A stretch of 64,000 nt of DNA from Allodiplogaster sudhausi (taxonomy: Eukaryota; Nematoda; Chromadorea; Rhabditida; Diplogasteridae), in NCBI GenBank assembly GCA_945643635.1, contig CALZFC010000248.1, forward strand, positions 5,381,001-5,445,000, given 5' to 3'. The notes under the pieces are model-generated. The model saw nothing but the letters and a program-made list of their open reading frames with translations. It was not told the DNA's origin and ran no database searches. Below, in pieces: positions 46,216 through 58,619 of the stretch. The position numbers were made by a program, and so were the translations under genes. How positions within the stretch are numbered: the stretch's first letter is position 1; every line of letters starts with the position of its first letter.

Positions 46216-47440
46216 ACAACGTTGGAACAGGAAAGTGCACTGTGTGCCTCGCAAATTGGACTGCACAATTGTCAAAACGAGCTACTTGATTGTTCATTCA
46301 ACAATACTTTATATGAGTTTCCATCAGCGGACGCATTGATTACTTTATGGAAGCCTTTTCTGTGGCCTAAACTTTCCAGCGACCTGCGCCCTGATGAGGT
46401 TGGATGCCATCCGTTGACCATTACGGCCGATTCTGCAACCTTTCTAGTGTCTTCTGGTGACCTCAAGGCCTGGAAGAATAATATCAGCTGTTCAGAAACG
46501 AATGTTAGCTTTAACTCAATTGTTTAAACTGTGCGCTGAAAAGTATGCCAGAGACGATTTTGATGGTGCTGAGACGTCAAATACATGGCTCTCACAACAA
46601 GGTTTCCAAACGAAAAGGCTGAAACAATATGCCTGAGCGAGTACAACGAGCGCCTCGTCTAGAGAACGGGTCTGTGTGGGCATGCGATGTCTCTGCATTC
46701 TCCTGCCAAGTACAACAATTGTGAGAAGAAATATCGAAAGTGACTTGCAGAGTGCATCCACTTTTCTGTGAATACTGAGAACGGCATGAAAGATGCAATG
46801 CAAAATCTGCATCGCTCGAGTAATAGCGAAGTCCTGCTAGTGGATGCTACCGATGGCGGTTGGTGTTGATTCTAGACGCGCTTCCAGCTCCAAGCTCAGT
46901 GGACTGGAATGATTATGGGACGACGCGGTCGACTCTCACGCTGACTTTTCATGTTTCTGGAACAAAGTGACTGCATACGAATTATGCTGATTGAAGCCGA
47001 GGACGGAGTGGCTTATGGCGAGCTTACACATCCGATGAGTACGAAATTATGGGTGATTTACGCGTCGGAGAAAAGGTGATGAAAGTGAAAAGAGAAAGAG
47101 GAAACGAACATGCAGTAAAATGGAAGAAATAAATGAATAATAAGTGAAATGAACGAAGCGTCGGAGGTATAGTTGCAGTTCTGTCGTATATGTAATCGCT
47201 AAATGTAGCGTTATCTCTGCAAAGATGTATGTAGTATGTAAGTGAGAGTCTGAGAAGGGGAAGAGGGGAATACAACAAAAAGTAGTAGTTTTACTGAATC
47301 AGTGTGTTTAGCGAAAGCACTTCATAAATATCACCAGCACAGAAAGTTCGTTAACATTACCAAGGCAATCGGTAGAATTTTATTATAAGAGTTTAACGGT
47401 TGCTCGAAAAATTGTCATTTTTGTTGAGTGGTGATGGAAT
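46216..47440. other. Unclassified stretch
   Basis: Open frames of 60-112 residues occur on both strands (for example 46189-46527 plus), but none carries a motif I recognise or has a paralogue in the window. No repeat structure seen. Confidence 0.4.
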
Positions 47441-48720
47441 CCCAAGGAAAATGAATTACTTTAATGTCTTTCAGCATTTGGTCTTTTCTTGCTCTATTAA
47501 ACTGACCGACACTCGATGCTCTTCGGGTTAAAAATAATTGCAGCTATATTAATGACAAACATATAAATGACTATCTAATCTATCGAATGTTGAGATACTA
47601 TTTACTGCAATAGTAAATTATTCAGCGTAATCTAATTTGCTTAAGAATAGCGAAATATGGTATTCAACTATCATCGATTGTGATTTCAGCCGCCGTAGTA
47701 AAGTGCCCATTTTTTGAGGCTAAACTTCAGGGTACTGACATGAGGCTAAACAGGTTAACACGAGGTTTAGCCTCATGTTTACACTGATATCAACATCCCG
47801 GTCTCTTGGTTATTGCTTGCTCTCCTCTTGCTGTTGTTATTGTTGTGATGGCTCTCCTCCTCCTTCGTCGCCGAAGATCATATCAGGCTAACTTTGAGGG
47901 AACGGGCATACACAAGAAAAGTGGCTGTATATTAGAGAGGTACAGAGAAATTAGCCTCATGTTAGTAGCCTCATCGCTAGCCTCAAAAATGGACACTTTA
48001 CTACGGCGGCAGGTGGCTATTCTCGCTGGTGGCATTCTTCGAATTCTAATTAGAACTGACTCAATGTAGCACTTGCATCGAATTTGTTGTTCTTGTTTCA
48101 TTAGCGTAGATGGACTGAGAGTGAGTGCGGCAAAGCATTGATATGTAGGTTTACAGAGTTTCATTTTAGAATTCGATGTAAATTGAATAAAGATAGGACT
48201 AAATGATTGTAAGGCATTCATAACAGAAGAAAAACTTAGCTTTCTGATGAATAGACCATATGACTTTTAATGATGAAAAATATGAACTTTGAGCGTATCC
48301 CACGACAAGATTTATGGAAACTCTAAAAGTTTACTTTAAGATCATTCTCTTCATACAGTTTGAAATCACTCACGTGGCCCATCAACGTGAAGTCAGCATT
48401 CTGATTTGATGGGCTATCACTGGTATTTCGAAGCAAAAATCTTAATTAAACATCACGATGACCCGAAAACAAACGAAGGTTTCGCACTAAAACACTGAAG
48501 AAAGACCTCTTATTTGAGACATGTCGCGATCTACCAATCTTTCGACCCCTTTTATCATTTGGTCTTTTTATTGCTGTTGTTAGACTGACCGTCCTAGCTA
48601 GAAGAATAAAATAGTCGCTTTGCTTCCTTTTAATTTATACATGTTTATATAGCATTCAGCGAAACAATCATCGACTGTGATTGCTTGCGGAGTCGTTGGA
48701 ATGGGTATTTAATTTCTGAG
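47441..48720. repeat. Diverged direct duplication
   Basis: Blocks CATTTGGTCTTTT near 47468, GACCG near 47508 and ATCATCGA.TGTGATT near 47670 recur in order at about 48557, 48588 and 48666. The first copy is interrupted by the short TIR element. Confidence 0.5.
47689..48010. mobile_element. Short TIR element (GCCGCCGTAGTAAAGTG family), 322 bases
   Basis: GCCGCCGTAGTAAAGTGCCC at the left and its reverse complement at the right; inverted repeats of about 34 bases ending in GAGGCTAA/TAGCCTC. The motif GAGGCTAAA recurs inside. The ends equal those of the 1.7-kb element at 39871-41589. Confidence 0.8.
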
Positions 48721-50030
48721 AATAGCTTAATGAGAGAGAAATGAAAGTAAAGCTGGCATTAACAGCACATGCTATCAGCCATCGGGCACACGAGAGAGAG
48801 TCACTCCAGTGCGGGTATGAAATTGGTGGCACTGCAAGGAGGCGAGCCACGGATGGAGTGGCCAGTGTGGGCGTCCAGTGCGGCGGAGGATGAACTGCTT
48901 GCGCGCCAGAGCACGACGAATTGATGGTTGCTGCTGATTTCTGACAAATTAGTAAGAACACGATTATGAAAGAGAGTTATGCGGGGCTGTTTGGCCTTGT
49001 CAGATATTGTCCACTTTGGCAAAGACAGCTTCTGGATCGCGCTGTTCGGAAATAGAGATAATTTGATAGAGAGAGAGAGAGAGAGTTGATTTCATAAACA
49101 TTAGCGTGGCTTTTTATAATACGGGTAACCGGGTCAATGAACGAATGTCACGGTTGCTCATTAAGTAACGATTTGAAACAAAAGCAAGAACCATTGCAAG
49201 GCGAGAAAGAAAGCGTAGGCGAATAGAGAAGGAGACACTGAATGCTTTTTACCAAATTGTCTCCAATGTCGATATCAGTTCGATTCAGGAGCAGAGATGG
49301 CGACGGCCCGGCCCGGTGGCCGGCCGACCCAACTTCCCAATGCAACGGGCCCGGCCCAAGAAAGGGTGGGCCAGCCCGCATGGCCCGTTATGGCCCTATT
49401 GCACAGCGTTTTACCTAGTAGCATCGGGTGATGTTTCCTTGGCCGATATATGGAGTAAAAAAAATCGCGACCGCAACGCATCACGAATCAATTCATTTTA
49501 TTTTGATGCGATTATTATCCGCGAACATCGGCCGTAACTTGGTGTAATATGGCCGTAGATTAGTAAAGCATCAGATGCCCCTCAAACTACTGGGGACAAA
49601 ACGCTGTGCTATTGGACCCAATAGGAAAAAAAAATAGAGGCAAGTTATGAACTCCGAAGAGATAAATGAACTGAAAAAAGATATATCGTTGACCATTTTT
49701 TACTGCCTTTCAACACCGTAGTTATCGCGGCGTTTCTAAGTTCCACTGCATGGCCACTCTGCTGCCTCCGAAGCGAAGAAAGTTGCGGAAGCTGGCGACA
49801 GACTCTGGGCGTAGGGAGATCCCTGAAATATTATATCGGGGAACTTGCTGGAAGAGCTGCCGACGATTACAGCCAAAACCCCCAATAGTTCCTAGAACGG
49901 AATACGATTATCTTGATGAGTTTGGTGAGAGAGAGAGGGATTGATAGGCAGAGACAGAGCCAGAACTAAATGGTTTTGCATATCTACTTTCCTTGTATAC
50001 CCAGCTTTTTCCCTCGCAGTCTGCCGGTTG
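48721..50030. other. Unclassified stretch with a repeat and a GC-rich patch
   Basis: GGCCC-rich patch at 49290-49390. The part 49465-49615 (TCGCGACCGCAACGC, ATCGGCCGTAA.TTGGTGTAA) recurs at 60568-60730. No gene supported. Confidence 0.5.
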
Positions 50031-50544
50031 TTGGCGCGCCACGCTTCAGTAGCAGGTATGATTTTTTGGCTTTTGGCATCAGTGCGAGCGCAGCGAGCAA
50101 TTGATGCTATTATGGTTTCGGTACAAATATATTACAAGAGATAAAAGCGTTCTAGAGCAAACTCAATACAAAGTGCAGTTGCTCGGTGCGCTGGCGGGTC
50201 AATCATGATTTTCGGGTGACGATTTAATAGATTTTTTATTACTTTACTATGTCCTTCTCTCTCTCTCTCTCTCTCGGTTTTCGACAGTCTCACACATTGG
50301 AACGTTTTTCTTTTCTGCATGAAGCAAAAACGTGATTGAGATATCGGCGAAGAGGGCGGGAAAGAGAGAAAGAGAGAGAGAGAGACAGTCAGACAGTCAG
50401 AGATAGAGTCTGAACTAAATGGTTTTTCATATGCATTTGCATAAAGTAGTTTCCTTGCATAATCCGCTCCCTTCGAACAGTTGACGCGCCGCGCCACGTT
50501 TCTTCAGTTGGTATGAATTTTTTTTGGCGTCAGTGCGAGCGCAC
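50031..50544. repeat. R1-related repeat, nearly duplicated at 60000-60470
   Basis: From about 50148 to 50544 nearly every base agrees with 60015-60440, including the CT tract (50253-50276), core with TTTCTGCATGAAGC and GA tract (50362-50390). It ends at CAGTGCGAGCGCA, where FUT sequence F6 begins. Confidence 0.8.
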
Positions 50545-50755
50545 GGCAATTCGTAATAAGCGCGAATGCCACTTCGTTCTTCAGTTTAATTACATCATCG
50601 ATCTAAATTTAAAGGAGATCGATTACTTTGAGAGCGCTGTAAATTTTAAAGTTGATTATAAAGTAAAATAAACACAACCTGCTTCTCAGTGGTTATGGTC
50701 CAGTTTCGAAGTGACCAGTGAGCAGGTTCATCAATCGGATGGAAGTCCCCATATA
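50545..50755 (-). pseudogene. Fucosyltransferase fragment F6 (two partial exons)
   Basis: Minus strand keeps the 3' part of the exon ending ACCGAGAAGCAG-like (50680-50755: DFHPIDEPAHWSLRNW), its intron with GT..AG, and the start of the next exon (IDDVIKLKNEVAFALITNC, 50548-50607). It corresponds to 53170-53385 of F3. Both ends are cut; at 50545 it joins an R1 repeat. Confidence 0.8.
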
Positions 50756-50879
50756 CAAGTGGCATAATAAATGGTCACCCGAAATGGATGATCAGCGCAC
50801 CGAACATCAGCGCTTTGTACTGCGTTTCCCCAGTTTTACTTACTAGAAGTAATCCCCCCAAGGTAGCGTAACTGCACGC

Positions 50880-50951
50880 TAAGCAGTTACGCTACCAGCG
50901 CAACGACCCATTCGATGAAACAGCCCTGCCGGTTGAGGTTTGGAATAACTA
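50880..50951 (+). other. Short relic frame DPFDETAL..EVW
   Basis: KQLRYQRNDPFDETALPVEV then a stop. It shares PFD.TAL and EVW with the minus-strand frame at 13719-13919. Source gene unknown. Confidence 0.3.
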
Positions 50952-51244
50952 GAAATGCTTGCACCGCGCATTAAATGATCACTCGTCTCTGCACCCAAAG
51001 AGGAGCAGAGAAGAGTCAGACGAGAGCTTTTGGTTGAGCGCTGCAGCTCGGCCTCTGCCAGAAGGAAGTGGAGAAGGGCCGGGGCCAATACCCAGGGTGA
51101 GCGCAACTGCTGACCTCTGCCTCTCGACGTGAGAATGTCGGAACCAAAATTGATCAAACTTTTATTCGCACGAAGCGCGAAGAAAACATCCCTTCCATTG
51201 GCTAAGCGACTGTGCCCATATGCAGGAAATAATGGGCTTAGGTA

Positions 51245-51600
51245 GAGCAAAGTCTGTGATCAGCCGACGTGGCATCGTCTTCTCGAAAGCGCCTCCACTA
51301 GAGGATGTCCTTCACAGCAAGGGTTGTGAGTGGGGCGACATTCTCGGCGTATTGTGTGCACTTTGGTCGCCTTCGTGTTCTTTCATTTCGGCGTGGAACA
51401 AACATGCGATGGAGATGTTGGCAGAAAGTGCGAGAAGGCGAGAGAGAGAGAGACAGACAGACAGACAGAGAACTAAATGATTTCCTTGTATACTCAGATT
51501 CCCACAGTTGGCTCGCCAACGGAATGAATCCACGTTACGTTAGTGGCAGCATGCCGAGCAATTGACGCTATTATGGTTTCGGGTTTCGGCCTGGGCCCCT
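51245..51600. repeat. R1 repeat, plus orientation
   Basis: TGATCAGCCGACGTGGCATC, TTCTCGAAAGCGC, the core TTCTTTCATTTCGGCGTGG at 51379, GA/CAGA tract (51436-51470), GTTGGCTCGCCAACGG (51508) and CAATTGACGCTATTATGGTT (51559). Close copies at 55398, 58275 and 60775. Confidence 0.8.
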
Positions 51601-51784
51601 TGCACTCTTCTTATAACGGTACCACCGTAACGTTTTGTTCCGTGGTTAATAAGTTGGCGTTAGCTAGGACTAGGCCGGGGGGGGGGAGGGGGAGAAGATA
51701 GTCTTTTCAAAAAAATTTTTATGTTTTAGAAACATTCTTAGTGCTTTGGAAATATCAAATATGTATATATCTATATGTATATAT

Positions 51785-51785
51785 T

Positions 51786-51829
<44 letters not shown>
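51785..51829. repeat. (AT)n microsatellite
   Basis: AT dinucleotide tract upstream of F3. The stretch 51830-52070 holds no recognisable feature. Confidence 0.9.
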
Positions 51830-51831
<2 letters not shown>

Positions 51832-52229
51832 TTGATCAATGAACAGATGCATGAACCCTGTTTACTTACTCACAATTGTGCAACTCCAAGAATAAGTAAT
51901 TTATTACATCATATATAAAAATTATGCTTGATGAAAACGGACTCAAATAAAAAAAAACCTGTGCGAGAAAGTCGGCTACAAAAAACAGCAAAGGAAATTT
52001 TTTTTTTCTTTTACGAACTGCATAATATGTTCTTCTGTTCGATTCATAGTGGTTAAAATTGTTTTTTTTTCCTTCTCACGTTGCTATTTGTGTGTATTAA
52101 CTACTGTTCATTTGCAGTTCTTCGTGAAACTCCTCCTCTCACTCGACTGCCAGCCGCGCACCCAGATCGTGCCTGTGGACTTCGCACCGGAAAGGATAAT
52201 TTGTTGTCTCCATTCCATTCTTCGGCGGA

Positions 52230-54455
52230 ATGCAACTTCCTACCTGCTGTTTTCAAGGAAGCAAGAATCCGAAGAAACGTGTCTTACAATTTCTGTTCCT
52301 TTCCGCCGCCATTACTCTTTTCTTTATCTCCAAATTCGTAAAGCAACAAATCGTCTTCCAGAAGGTTGGCTGTCTTGGATGAATCAATTGTTTATCTACA
52401 TACTTATGCGAAAACATTTTCTTGCAGATTATATAACCTCTCATAATTGCAGATGGTACTGGACGTTCAGAGAATTTCTGCTCGTGAAATAAACCATAAC
52501 CCGGTCATTCTTGCATGGACAAAATATTTCATGTTAGACTTTATCAAATTTGATCATGCCAAAATTTTTTTCTATTGTTTCTGACATCCTGCAAATCTTT
52601 CCGTTCTAATTATATTGCTAAACTCATCATCATATTTTCTGACATCCTCTTGACGTGCGACTTCGTGGTCGCCTCGGCGACTGCCCCTTCAAATGTGAGA
52701 TCAGGGCAAGAAGCAATCAGAGGTGTGACCATCGCTTATGCAAATACCAATATGTAGGATAGAATGTTTGTGTTCTCCTTTAAGAAAATATTTTAAAAAC
52801 ATAAATTGTGCAGCGATGAGGAGAAGGCGGACGCGATTGTCTTTTTCATCCGTAGTCTGCATGCGGATGACCTGCCCCTTCACCGTCGAAGCGAGCAGTA
52901 CTACGTCTTCTTTCTCGACGAGTCCCAAGTCTATGCCAGGGGCATTGATGTGGTGCAAAATGACATTTTGATTTCTAGATTTAACAATTATCAAAAATTT
53001 CGTGTATGATTGGTAAATGGTTTTGTAAACGTTAATTTTGCATAACCGGAAAAACTAATAAATTATGCGAGAGATAAAATTATGGCAATAAAGCATCTTA
53101 TTCAACAGGTTCCTCGTGACTTCTTCAATGCAACTCTTGGCTTCCTTCGCGTACCCGGTTCGTACCGCTGGACATATGGGGACTTCCATCCGATTGATGA
53201 ACCTGCTCACTGCTCACTTCGAAACTGGACCATAACCACCGAGAAGCAGGTTGTGATTATTTTACTTTATAATTAACTTTAAAATTTACAGCGCTCTCAA
53301 AGTAATCGATCTCCTTTAAATTTAGATCGATGATGCAATAAAACTGAAGAACGAAGTGGCATTCGCGCTTATTACGAATTGCCGCCTTCAGCACTCGAAA
53401 AGACAGAGTTACATTAAGGTTCGGCATGACTATTCAGAGGTGTTAACATGGAGAAAAGACACAAAGAACAGAATTGCAATTAGGCATCACAAGTAATACA
53501 TGAGAAAGAGAGAGCGCTTGATGACAGCGATTTGGACTTGCAATTGTTGTCAATCATTGACTTCCTTTCAAAATGGCTCTTCTTCAAGAGATTAAATGCA
53601 TATGTACATATGTACTTAAATAGGCATATTAAAGTTAATTTAGAAATGCTTACAGGGACTTAGGAGCAACATGAATCTCACTCTTCGCGGTGCATGTTAT
53701 TCCGCTCCGCTAAGTGCGGCGAGCGAGAGGAAACTTGGGTTAATAATAAAATAGTTTTTGATATCTCTTCTGTGTTCAGCGTAATAGTACGGGATAAGTG
53801 GTTTTTCTTCCACTTCCAGAGTCACACTTCTTCTATCTCGCCTTCGAGAACTCGGTCTGCAAGGATTATGTGACGGAGAAATTCTTTCGAATCCAGCATC
53901 TCGTTGTTCCCGTTGTTCTACGGCGGTCTATAATGAAGGGTCATTTTTGTCGCTTTTTCCCATTCCAAAGCAGACTAGCTGGGGATATCAATTTCGTTGT
54001 TGTCAAAATTTGTTCATCTTCTTAGGAATTGCGCCCGACTCCTCTTTCGTTGCCGCCGATGATTTCTCGTCTCCAAAAGAATTGGCAGACTTTCTAGTCG
54101 CAGTCTCAAAAAATATGACAAGATATCGAGAGTTCGTTTATACATTTATTGCTCGTAAAATGAGCGTAAAATATTAAAACAAAAAATTTTTGCTTTAGAT
54201 TTTTCGACTGGACCAAGCGATTCTATAAGGAGACTCCAGTAGGTTCAAGCGGTAAGAAGTTTGTGTGTTCTTGAGGCAAAAATTTGCAAATGACCGTTTA
54301 CAGGTATCTGCGATCTGTGTCGTGACTTGCATTACGGAAATGTCTCTTCGCCCTGGCCGAGGAATTCTCCGGATATTCTGGAGTATTATTCTCCTGAACA
54401 ATGCGAAGCTGGCGCTGCCGAGAAACTGGCCCTTGCCAACTCGACCCTGCACTAA
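52230..54455 (+). pseudogene. GT10 alpha-1,3-fucosyltransferase copy F3 (near-complete)
   Basis: Best preserved FUT copy. Exons: 52230-52364, 52453 to about 52540, about 52669-52722, 52814-53003, 53109-53249, 53326-53418, 53656-53738, 53820-53939, 54026-54131, 54199-54251, 54304-54455. The start at 52230 gives a short basic N-terminus (KNPKKR) and a signal anchor (FLFLSAAITLFFISKFV), as for a Golgi type II enzyme. Then VILAWTKYF, CPFKCEIR, HADDLPLHRRSEQYY, the GDP-fucose motif FYLAFENSVCKDYVTEKFF, ADDFSSPKELADFL, FFDWTKRFYKE and the Cys-rich end CDLCRDLHYGN. The exon 53656-53738 is 2 bases shorter than in F1 and F2, at its donor, which breaks the phase; the third exon has no clear acceptor. 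If those are misread, F3 may be active. Confidence 0.8.
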
Positions 54456-54754
54456 TTATCGTCCTGCTTTAATGAGTTTTCTGCTTTTGAATATTGAAAT
54501 CAAAATAAAACTGGAAAGCATTTCTGTTTCGTGCCATTATTGCGTGATAAAGATGTTATGCTAACCTGTTTGTTCTCTTCAGCCTCAGTGCAAACATTCT
54601 AGGTGGGTATTTTCTGTGCTACCCATAACAGTTTCATAATACTGATTCGTAAAATATCTTCTTTGGATATGGGTGTTCTTCGGGTGTGCAGGGCAACGCC
54701 ATACTCGTCAAGCTCTCTCGATTCTCTCTTACGATTAGCCTCATACATTTCAAG

Positions 54755-55020
54755 CTTCTGTGCCTTCCTGTTCTTTCATTTCTGCGTGGAGAAAAAATAT
54801 GATGGAGATATTGGTAAAGAGGGTGGGAGGGCGAGATAGAGAAAGAGAGAAAGAGACAGACAGACAGAGACAGAGTTAGATATAAACGGTTTTGCATATC
54901 TAGTTTCCTTGTATGCTCAGCTTCCGCTCCCTTCAGACTGTTGGCGCGCCACGTTTTCTTGAGCCGGTAAGAATTTTTTGGCGTCAGTGCGAGCGCACCG
55001 AGCAAGTTCCTCCTTTGTAC
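54755..55020. repeat. R1-type repeat
   Basis: TTCTTTCATTTCTGCGTGG core at 54772, GA/CAGA tract (54832-54875), then GCGTCAGTGCGAGCGCACCG near 54980. Confidence 0.7.
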
Positions 55021-55397
55021 TGAGTTACCCAGTTCTACTGCTCCCGTATACCCAAGAACCTTCAGAATTACCAGCGGAGTGATTAAGCCTGGTATGGGCA
55101 TAAGCTTCGCGAAGCGAGCGCGCCCTATTTTGATCTCAGCCCGGTCAGTAGGGCTTCGTCTTTGAATTTCTGAACTTTTAATGGGCTTCGGCTTCCTGGA
55201 GGTGGGGGTGTGAATCTCTGCGAATTTCTAAACTTTTATTGAGCTTCCTCTTCTTGTTGTGAATCTCGGCTTGAGAATGTCGGAACCAAAATAGATCAAA
55301 CTTTTATTCACGCGATGCGCGAAGAAAAGATCATTTCCATGGGCTAACCGACAGTGCCCCAATACAGGAAATAATGGGCATAGGTGAACCTTGGACT

Positions 55398-55690
55398 GTG
55401 ATCAGCCGACGTGGCGTCGCCTTCTCGAAAGCGCGTTACTGTTCCTCGCTTCCTTCCTCCACTGGAGGATGTCCTTCCCAGTGAGGGTTGTGAGCGGGGC
55501 AGCAATCTCGGCGTATAGTGTGCACCTTGGTTCCCTTCCCGTTCTTTCATTTCGGCGTGGAGCAAACATGCGATGGAAATTTTGACAGAAAGTGCGAGAT
55601 GGCGAGAGAGAGAGAGAGCAAGAGAGACAGACAGACAGACAGAGAACTAAATGATTTCCTTCTATGCTCAGATTCGCCAACGGAGTAAAT
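55398..55690. repeat. R1 repeat, plus orientation
   Basis: As at 51245, with core at 55541 and GA/CAGA tract 55603-55645. It ends in CGCCAACGGAGTAAAT, directly followed by FUT sequence. Confidence 0.8.
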
Positions 55691-56150
55691 ATAAGTTATC
55701 TCGTTGTTCCCATTGTTCAATGGCGATATGTGAAGGGTCATTTTTGTAGTTTTTACCCATTCCATATCAGAAAGCTGTTCACACGTTGTATTTGTTTTAA
55801 TGGATGCAACAACAACAAAAAATATAATGCACTTGGTGGAGATAGAAATTTCGTTGATGTCAAAATTTACAAACGATTTTAAAAGGAGACTCCAGGAAGT
55901 TTGAGTGGTAAGAAGTTTGTGTGTTTTGAGCCAAAAATGTCAAATGGTCGCAGAGAAGTTCAAGTTTCTTCTAATATTTCATAACTCATATGTGATGGCC
56001 ATTTACAGGTATCTGCGATTTGTGTCGAGACTTGCATTTTGGAAATATCTCCAAGGAATTCTCAGGATATTCTGGAGTATTATTCTCCTGAGCAGTGCGA
56101 AGCAGGCGCTACCGAAAAACTTGCTCGTGCCAACTCGACCCTTCACTAAT
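55691..56150 (+). pseudogene. Fucosyltransferase fragment F4
   Basis: Keeps the end of the FYLAFEN exon (55693-55737, LVVPIVQW), part of the FDW exon (55874-55910, with TAAAAGG making a stop) and the C-terminal exon (56008-56150), which has a 13-base deletion near 56050. The exon with ADDFSSPKE is deleted. The tail still reads GCGAAGCAGGCGCT and ends in the family TAA, followed by a T1 repeat. Confidence 0.82.
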
Positions 56151-56226
56151 TCACAATTCAATTCAAATAGTTTTATTCAACGTGTAAGTGGATTCCGTGG
56201 AGCGCCATGAGTCGCTCGCCATTCTT
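56147..56226. repeat. T1 repeat after the F4 stop
   Basis: TTTTATTCAACGTGTAAGTG and GGAGCGCCATGAGTCG, as after F1. A LINE 3' end starts at its far edge. Confidence 0.75.
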
Positions 56227-56227
56227 A

Positions 56228-57935
56228 TTTATTTATGCATACATCAATTTATGATGTGACAACATATTCAAATAAATGTAATACCATGTCGTGCTATCAG
56301 TGCAGACTAAATGAAAAAAGGGGAAGGGGTGAAGGGAATGGCTGGCAACACTGGACCTCCTGGCATGTGACGTTAAGAGAGCGGGGGGAGCGACTTCCCG
56401 AGGGGTGGGCCTGGCCCCTACAGCACTTGAGGAGTGTGCTGGCGCCACACACCAAAAGGAGCAGAGTGCAGCAAGTGAGGGAGAGTGAAAGGGAAAAAGC
56501 TATAATATAGTACATGAACATTGAGATGTAAATGCACACAAATAAAGTGCTCTGCACTGCTTAATAGATCAAGAAAATATATGTAAAACTATAGATTAGC
56601 ATGATCTATTCGACAAAAGTCTAAAAGTGGTATATTGTCAGCATGTTTCTTAAAGATGGCAAGACTTCGAGATTGTACTGCAGAAGAAGGGAGAGACATT
56701 TATCGACTAGGCAAACGAATGGCAAAACTATAATGACGAATTTGCAGCTTACAACGGGGAATATGGAAATTACGGACAGATACCCGACCATTTGAGGCCT
56801 TGAACGTAATAAATTTACTAAGTTCAACATCTACAAGCTGATGTAAAATCTTATAAAAGAATGTAAGATCAATACGGGTGCGTCTAAGCAAGAGAGAAGG
56901 AAAAGAGAAAAGTCTTAGACGAGCATCATAACATGGAATATCCGAGAAAGATAGGAACAGCAGAGCAGCGGATATAAAATAATCGTGTGAATACATGCTG
57001 CACATTGTCTAACTTCCGAATCAACTGCTTCTTACATATATGGTGACCACTCAATAGATGAAAATTCCATAATGGGTAAAACATAAGCATTATGACACCT
57101 GACACAAATCAAAGCAGTTTTAGATTTAAGCATAGATAATCATAAGTGCCCGACGGCAAACAGATTAGGGCATATATAATCATAAGTGCACGACGGCAAA
57201 CAGATTCAATGTGAGCACTAAAAGATAGTTCAGAATCAACAAGAATACCGAGATCCCGGACAGGAAGACCAACTACAGAGAAGTTTGAAGAGGGAGAGAG
57301 GGGGTATGGGAGTTTGGGATTTCTTTTGCCTATATGTAATACGCTGCACTTTTTGTGATCGATACTTTACTGCATATTTTGGCAGTATTCTGAAAGTCTA
57401 AGGGAAGCTTGAGAGAGTTGATGGTGTGCAGGAGAGGTTTTTTTTGGATCAACAGAGGTGTATAGTTTTAGGTCATCTGCGAAAAGAGAGCATTTAACGA
57501 GAGAGAAGGGTACAAAATTTGAGGGAGATCAGAAATGAAGAAGACGAAAAGAAGAGGAGACAGTACACAGCCTTGCGGCCGGGACTAGACAAAGAATGGT
57601 TAACGCGTACTTTGAAAGACCGGTCTGATAGAAAAGACGAAAACCAATTCAAAAGATTTCCTCAAATGCCAAGAAATGAGAACTTGTGAATTAGTTTTTG
57701 GTGAGAGACTACATCAGATGCCTTAGCAAAGTCGTACTAGAGAATGTACGAGGTCATTCCATTATCTAGTGCTATTATCCAATCATTAGTTGAAGCATGC
57801 AAATTAGTCTCAAGTGAACGGCGAGAACAGAAACCATGCTGTTGGGACGGAATAATGTTATTAAGATTGGACCACCAAAGTAGCTTAGGGCGCATGCACC
57901 GCTCAAACACTTTCATTGGAGCAGGAGACAATAGT
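56228..57935 (-). mobile_element. CR1-like LINE, decayed RT, minus strand
   Basis: 3' end with TTATTTAT tail and TGATGTGACAAC (inverse of the other LINE tails) at 56228-56270. RT remnants on the minus strand: QQHGFCSRRSLETNL near 57800-57845, PQGCVLSPLLF near 57565 and SLFADDLKLY near 57465-57495, separated by frameshifts. 5'-truncated. Flanked on both sides by T1 repeats, so it may have landed inside one. Confidence 0.75.
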
Positions 57936-57936
57936 T

Positions 57937-57990
57937 TTGTTCAACGTGCAAGTGGTTTCCGTTGAGCGCCATGAGTCATCGCCATTCTTA
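57937..57990. repeat. T1 repeat segment beyond the LINE
   Basis: TGTTCAACGTGCAAGTGG and GAGCGCCATGAGTCATCGCC; overlaps in content with 56170-56226. Confidence 0.7.
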
Positions 57991-57994
57991 TTGC

Positions 57995-58600
57995 CACCGC
58001 ATTCAACTTTCTTCTCTTTGTGTAGTATTCTTCTATCAGAAGCTTCATGATTATTAGAAATTGAACAGCGACACTTCAGATCGGCGGCAGACTTTATTTT
58101 TAATCCTGGAATTTAATTACGTTATTAATGTAAATATTCGTAAATTGTTATTAAAATTACTTATAGGGTACCTATTTTACGTTCAACTTGTCGGTTAGCG
58201 CGGAGGCGGTACGGTGCGGAGGAGCCATGCTCAACGCCGAATGCCTCTAAGATGAGGGGAATGAGGTTAGAGCCTCGGTCTGTGATCAGCCGACGTGGCA
58301 TCGCCTTCTCGAAAGCGCGTTACTGTTCCTGGCTCCACTAGAAGGTGTCCTTCCCAGTAAGGGTTGTGTGCGGGGCGACAATCTCGGCGTATTGTGTGCA
58401 ACTTGGTTGCCTTCCAGTTCTTTCATTTCGGCGTGGAACAAACATGCGATGGAGATGTTGGCAGAAAGAGCGAGAAGGCGAGAGAGAGAGAGACAGACAG
58501 ACAGACAGAGAACTAAATGCTTTCTTTGTGTACTCAGATTCACACAGTTGGCTCGCCTACGGAGTGAATCCACGTTTCTGGAGCAGTTATGAATTTTTTC
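57995..58600. repeat. R1 repeat, longest plus-orientation copy
   Basis: Begins TTGCCACCGCATTCAAC, includes the GGCGGCAGACTT block, TTACTTATAGGGTACC (58160), AACTTGTCGGTTAGCGCGG (58185), the TTCTCGAAAGCGCG block (58303), the core (58419), GA/CAGA tract (58480-58512) and the CACGTTTCTGGAGCA end (58570). It joins FUT fragment F5. Confidence 0.8.
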
Positions 58601-58619
58601 TGCATTGGAAAGTTAACAA

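Noticed and set aside
46189..46527. 112-residue frame as a gene
   Set aside because: No recognisable domain, no paralogue and no splice context; cannot be told from chance.
51785..51829. AT tracts (also 2616, 24903, 42226, 42920) as possible origins or promoters
   Set aside because: Simple dinucleotide microsatellites with no supporting motif.
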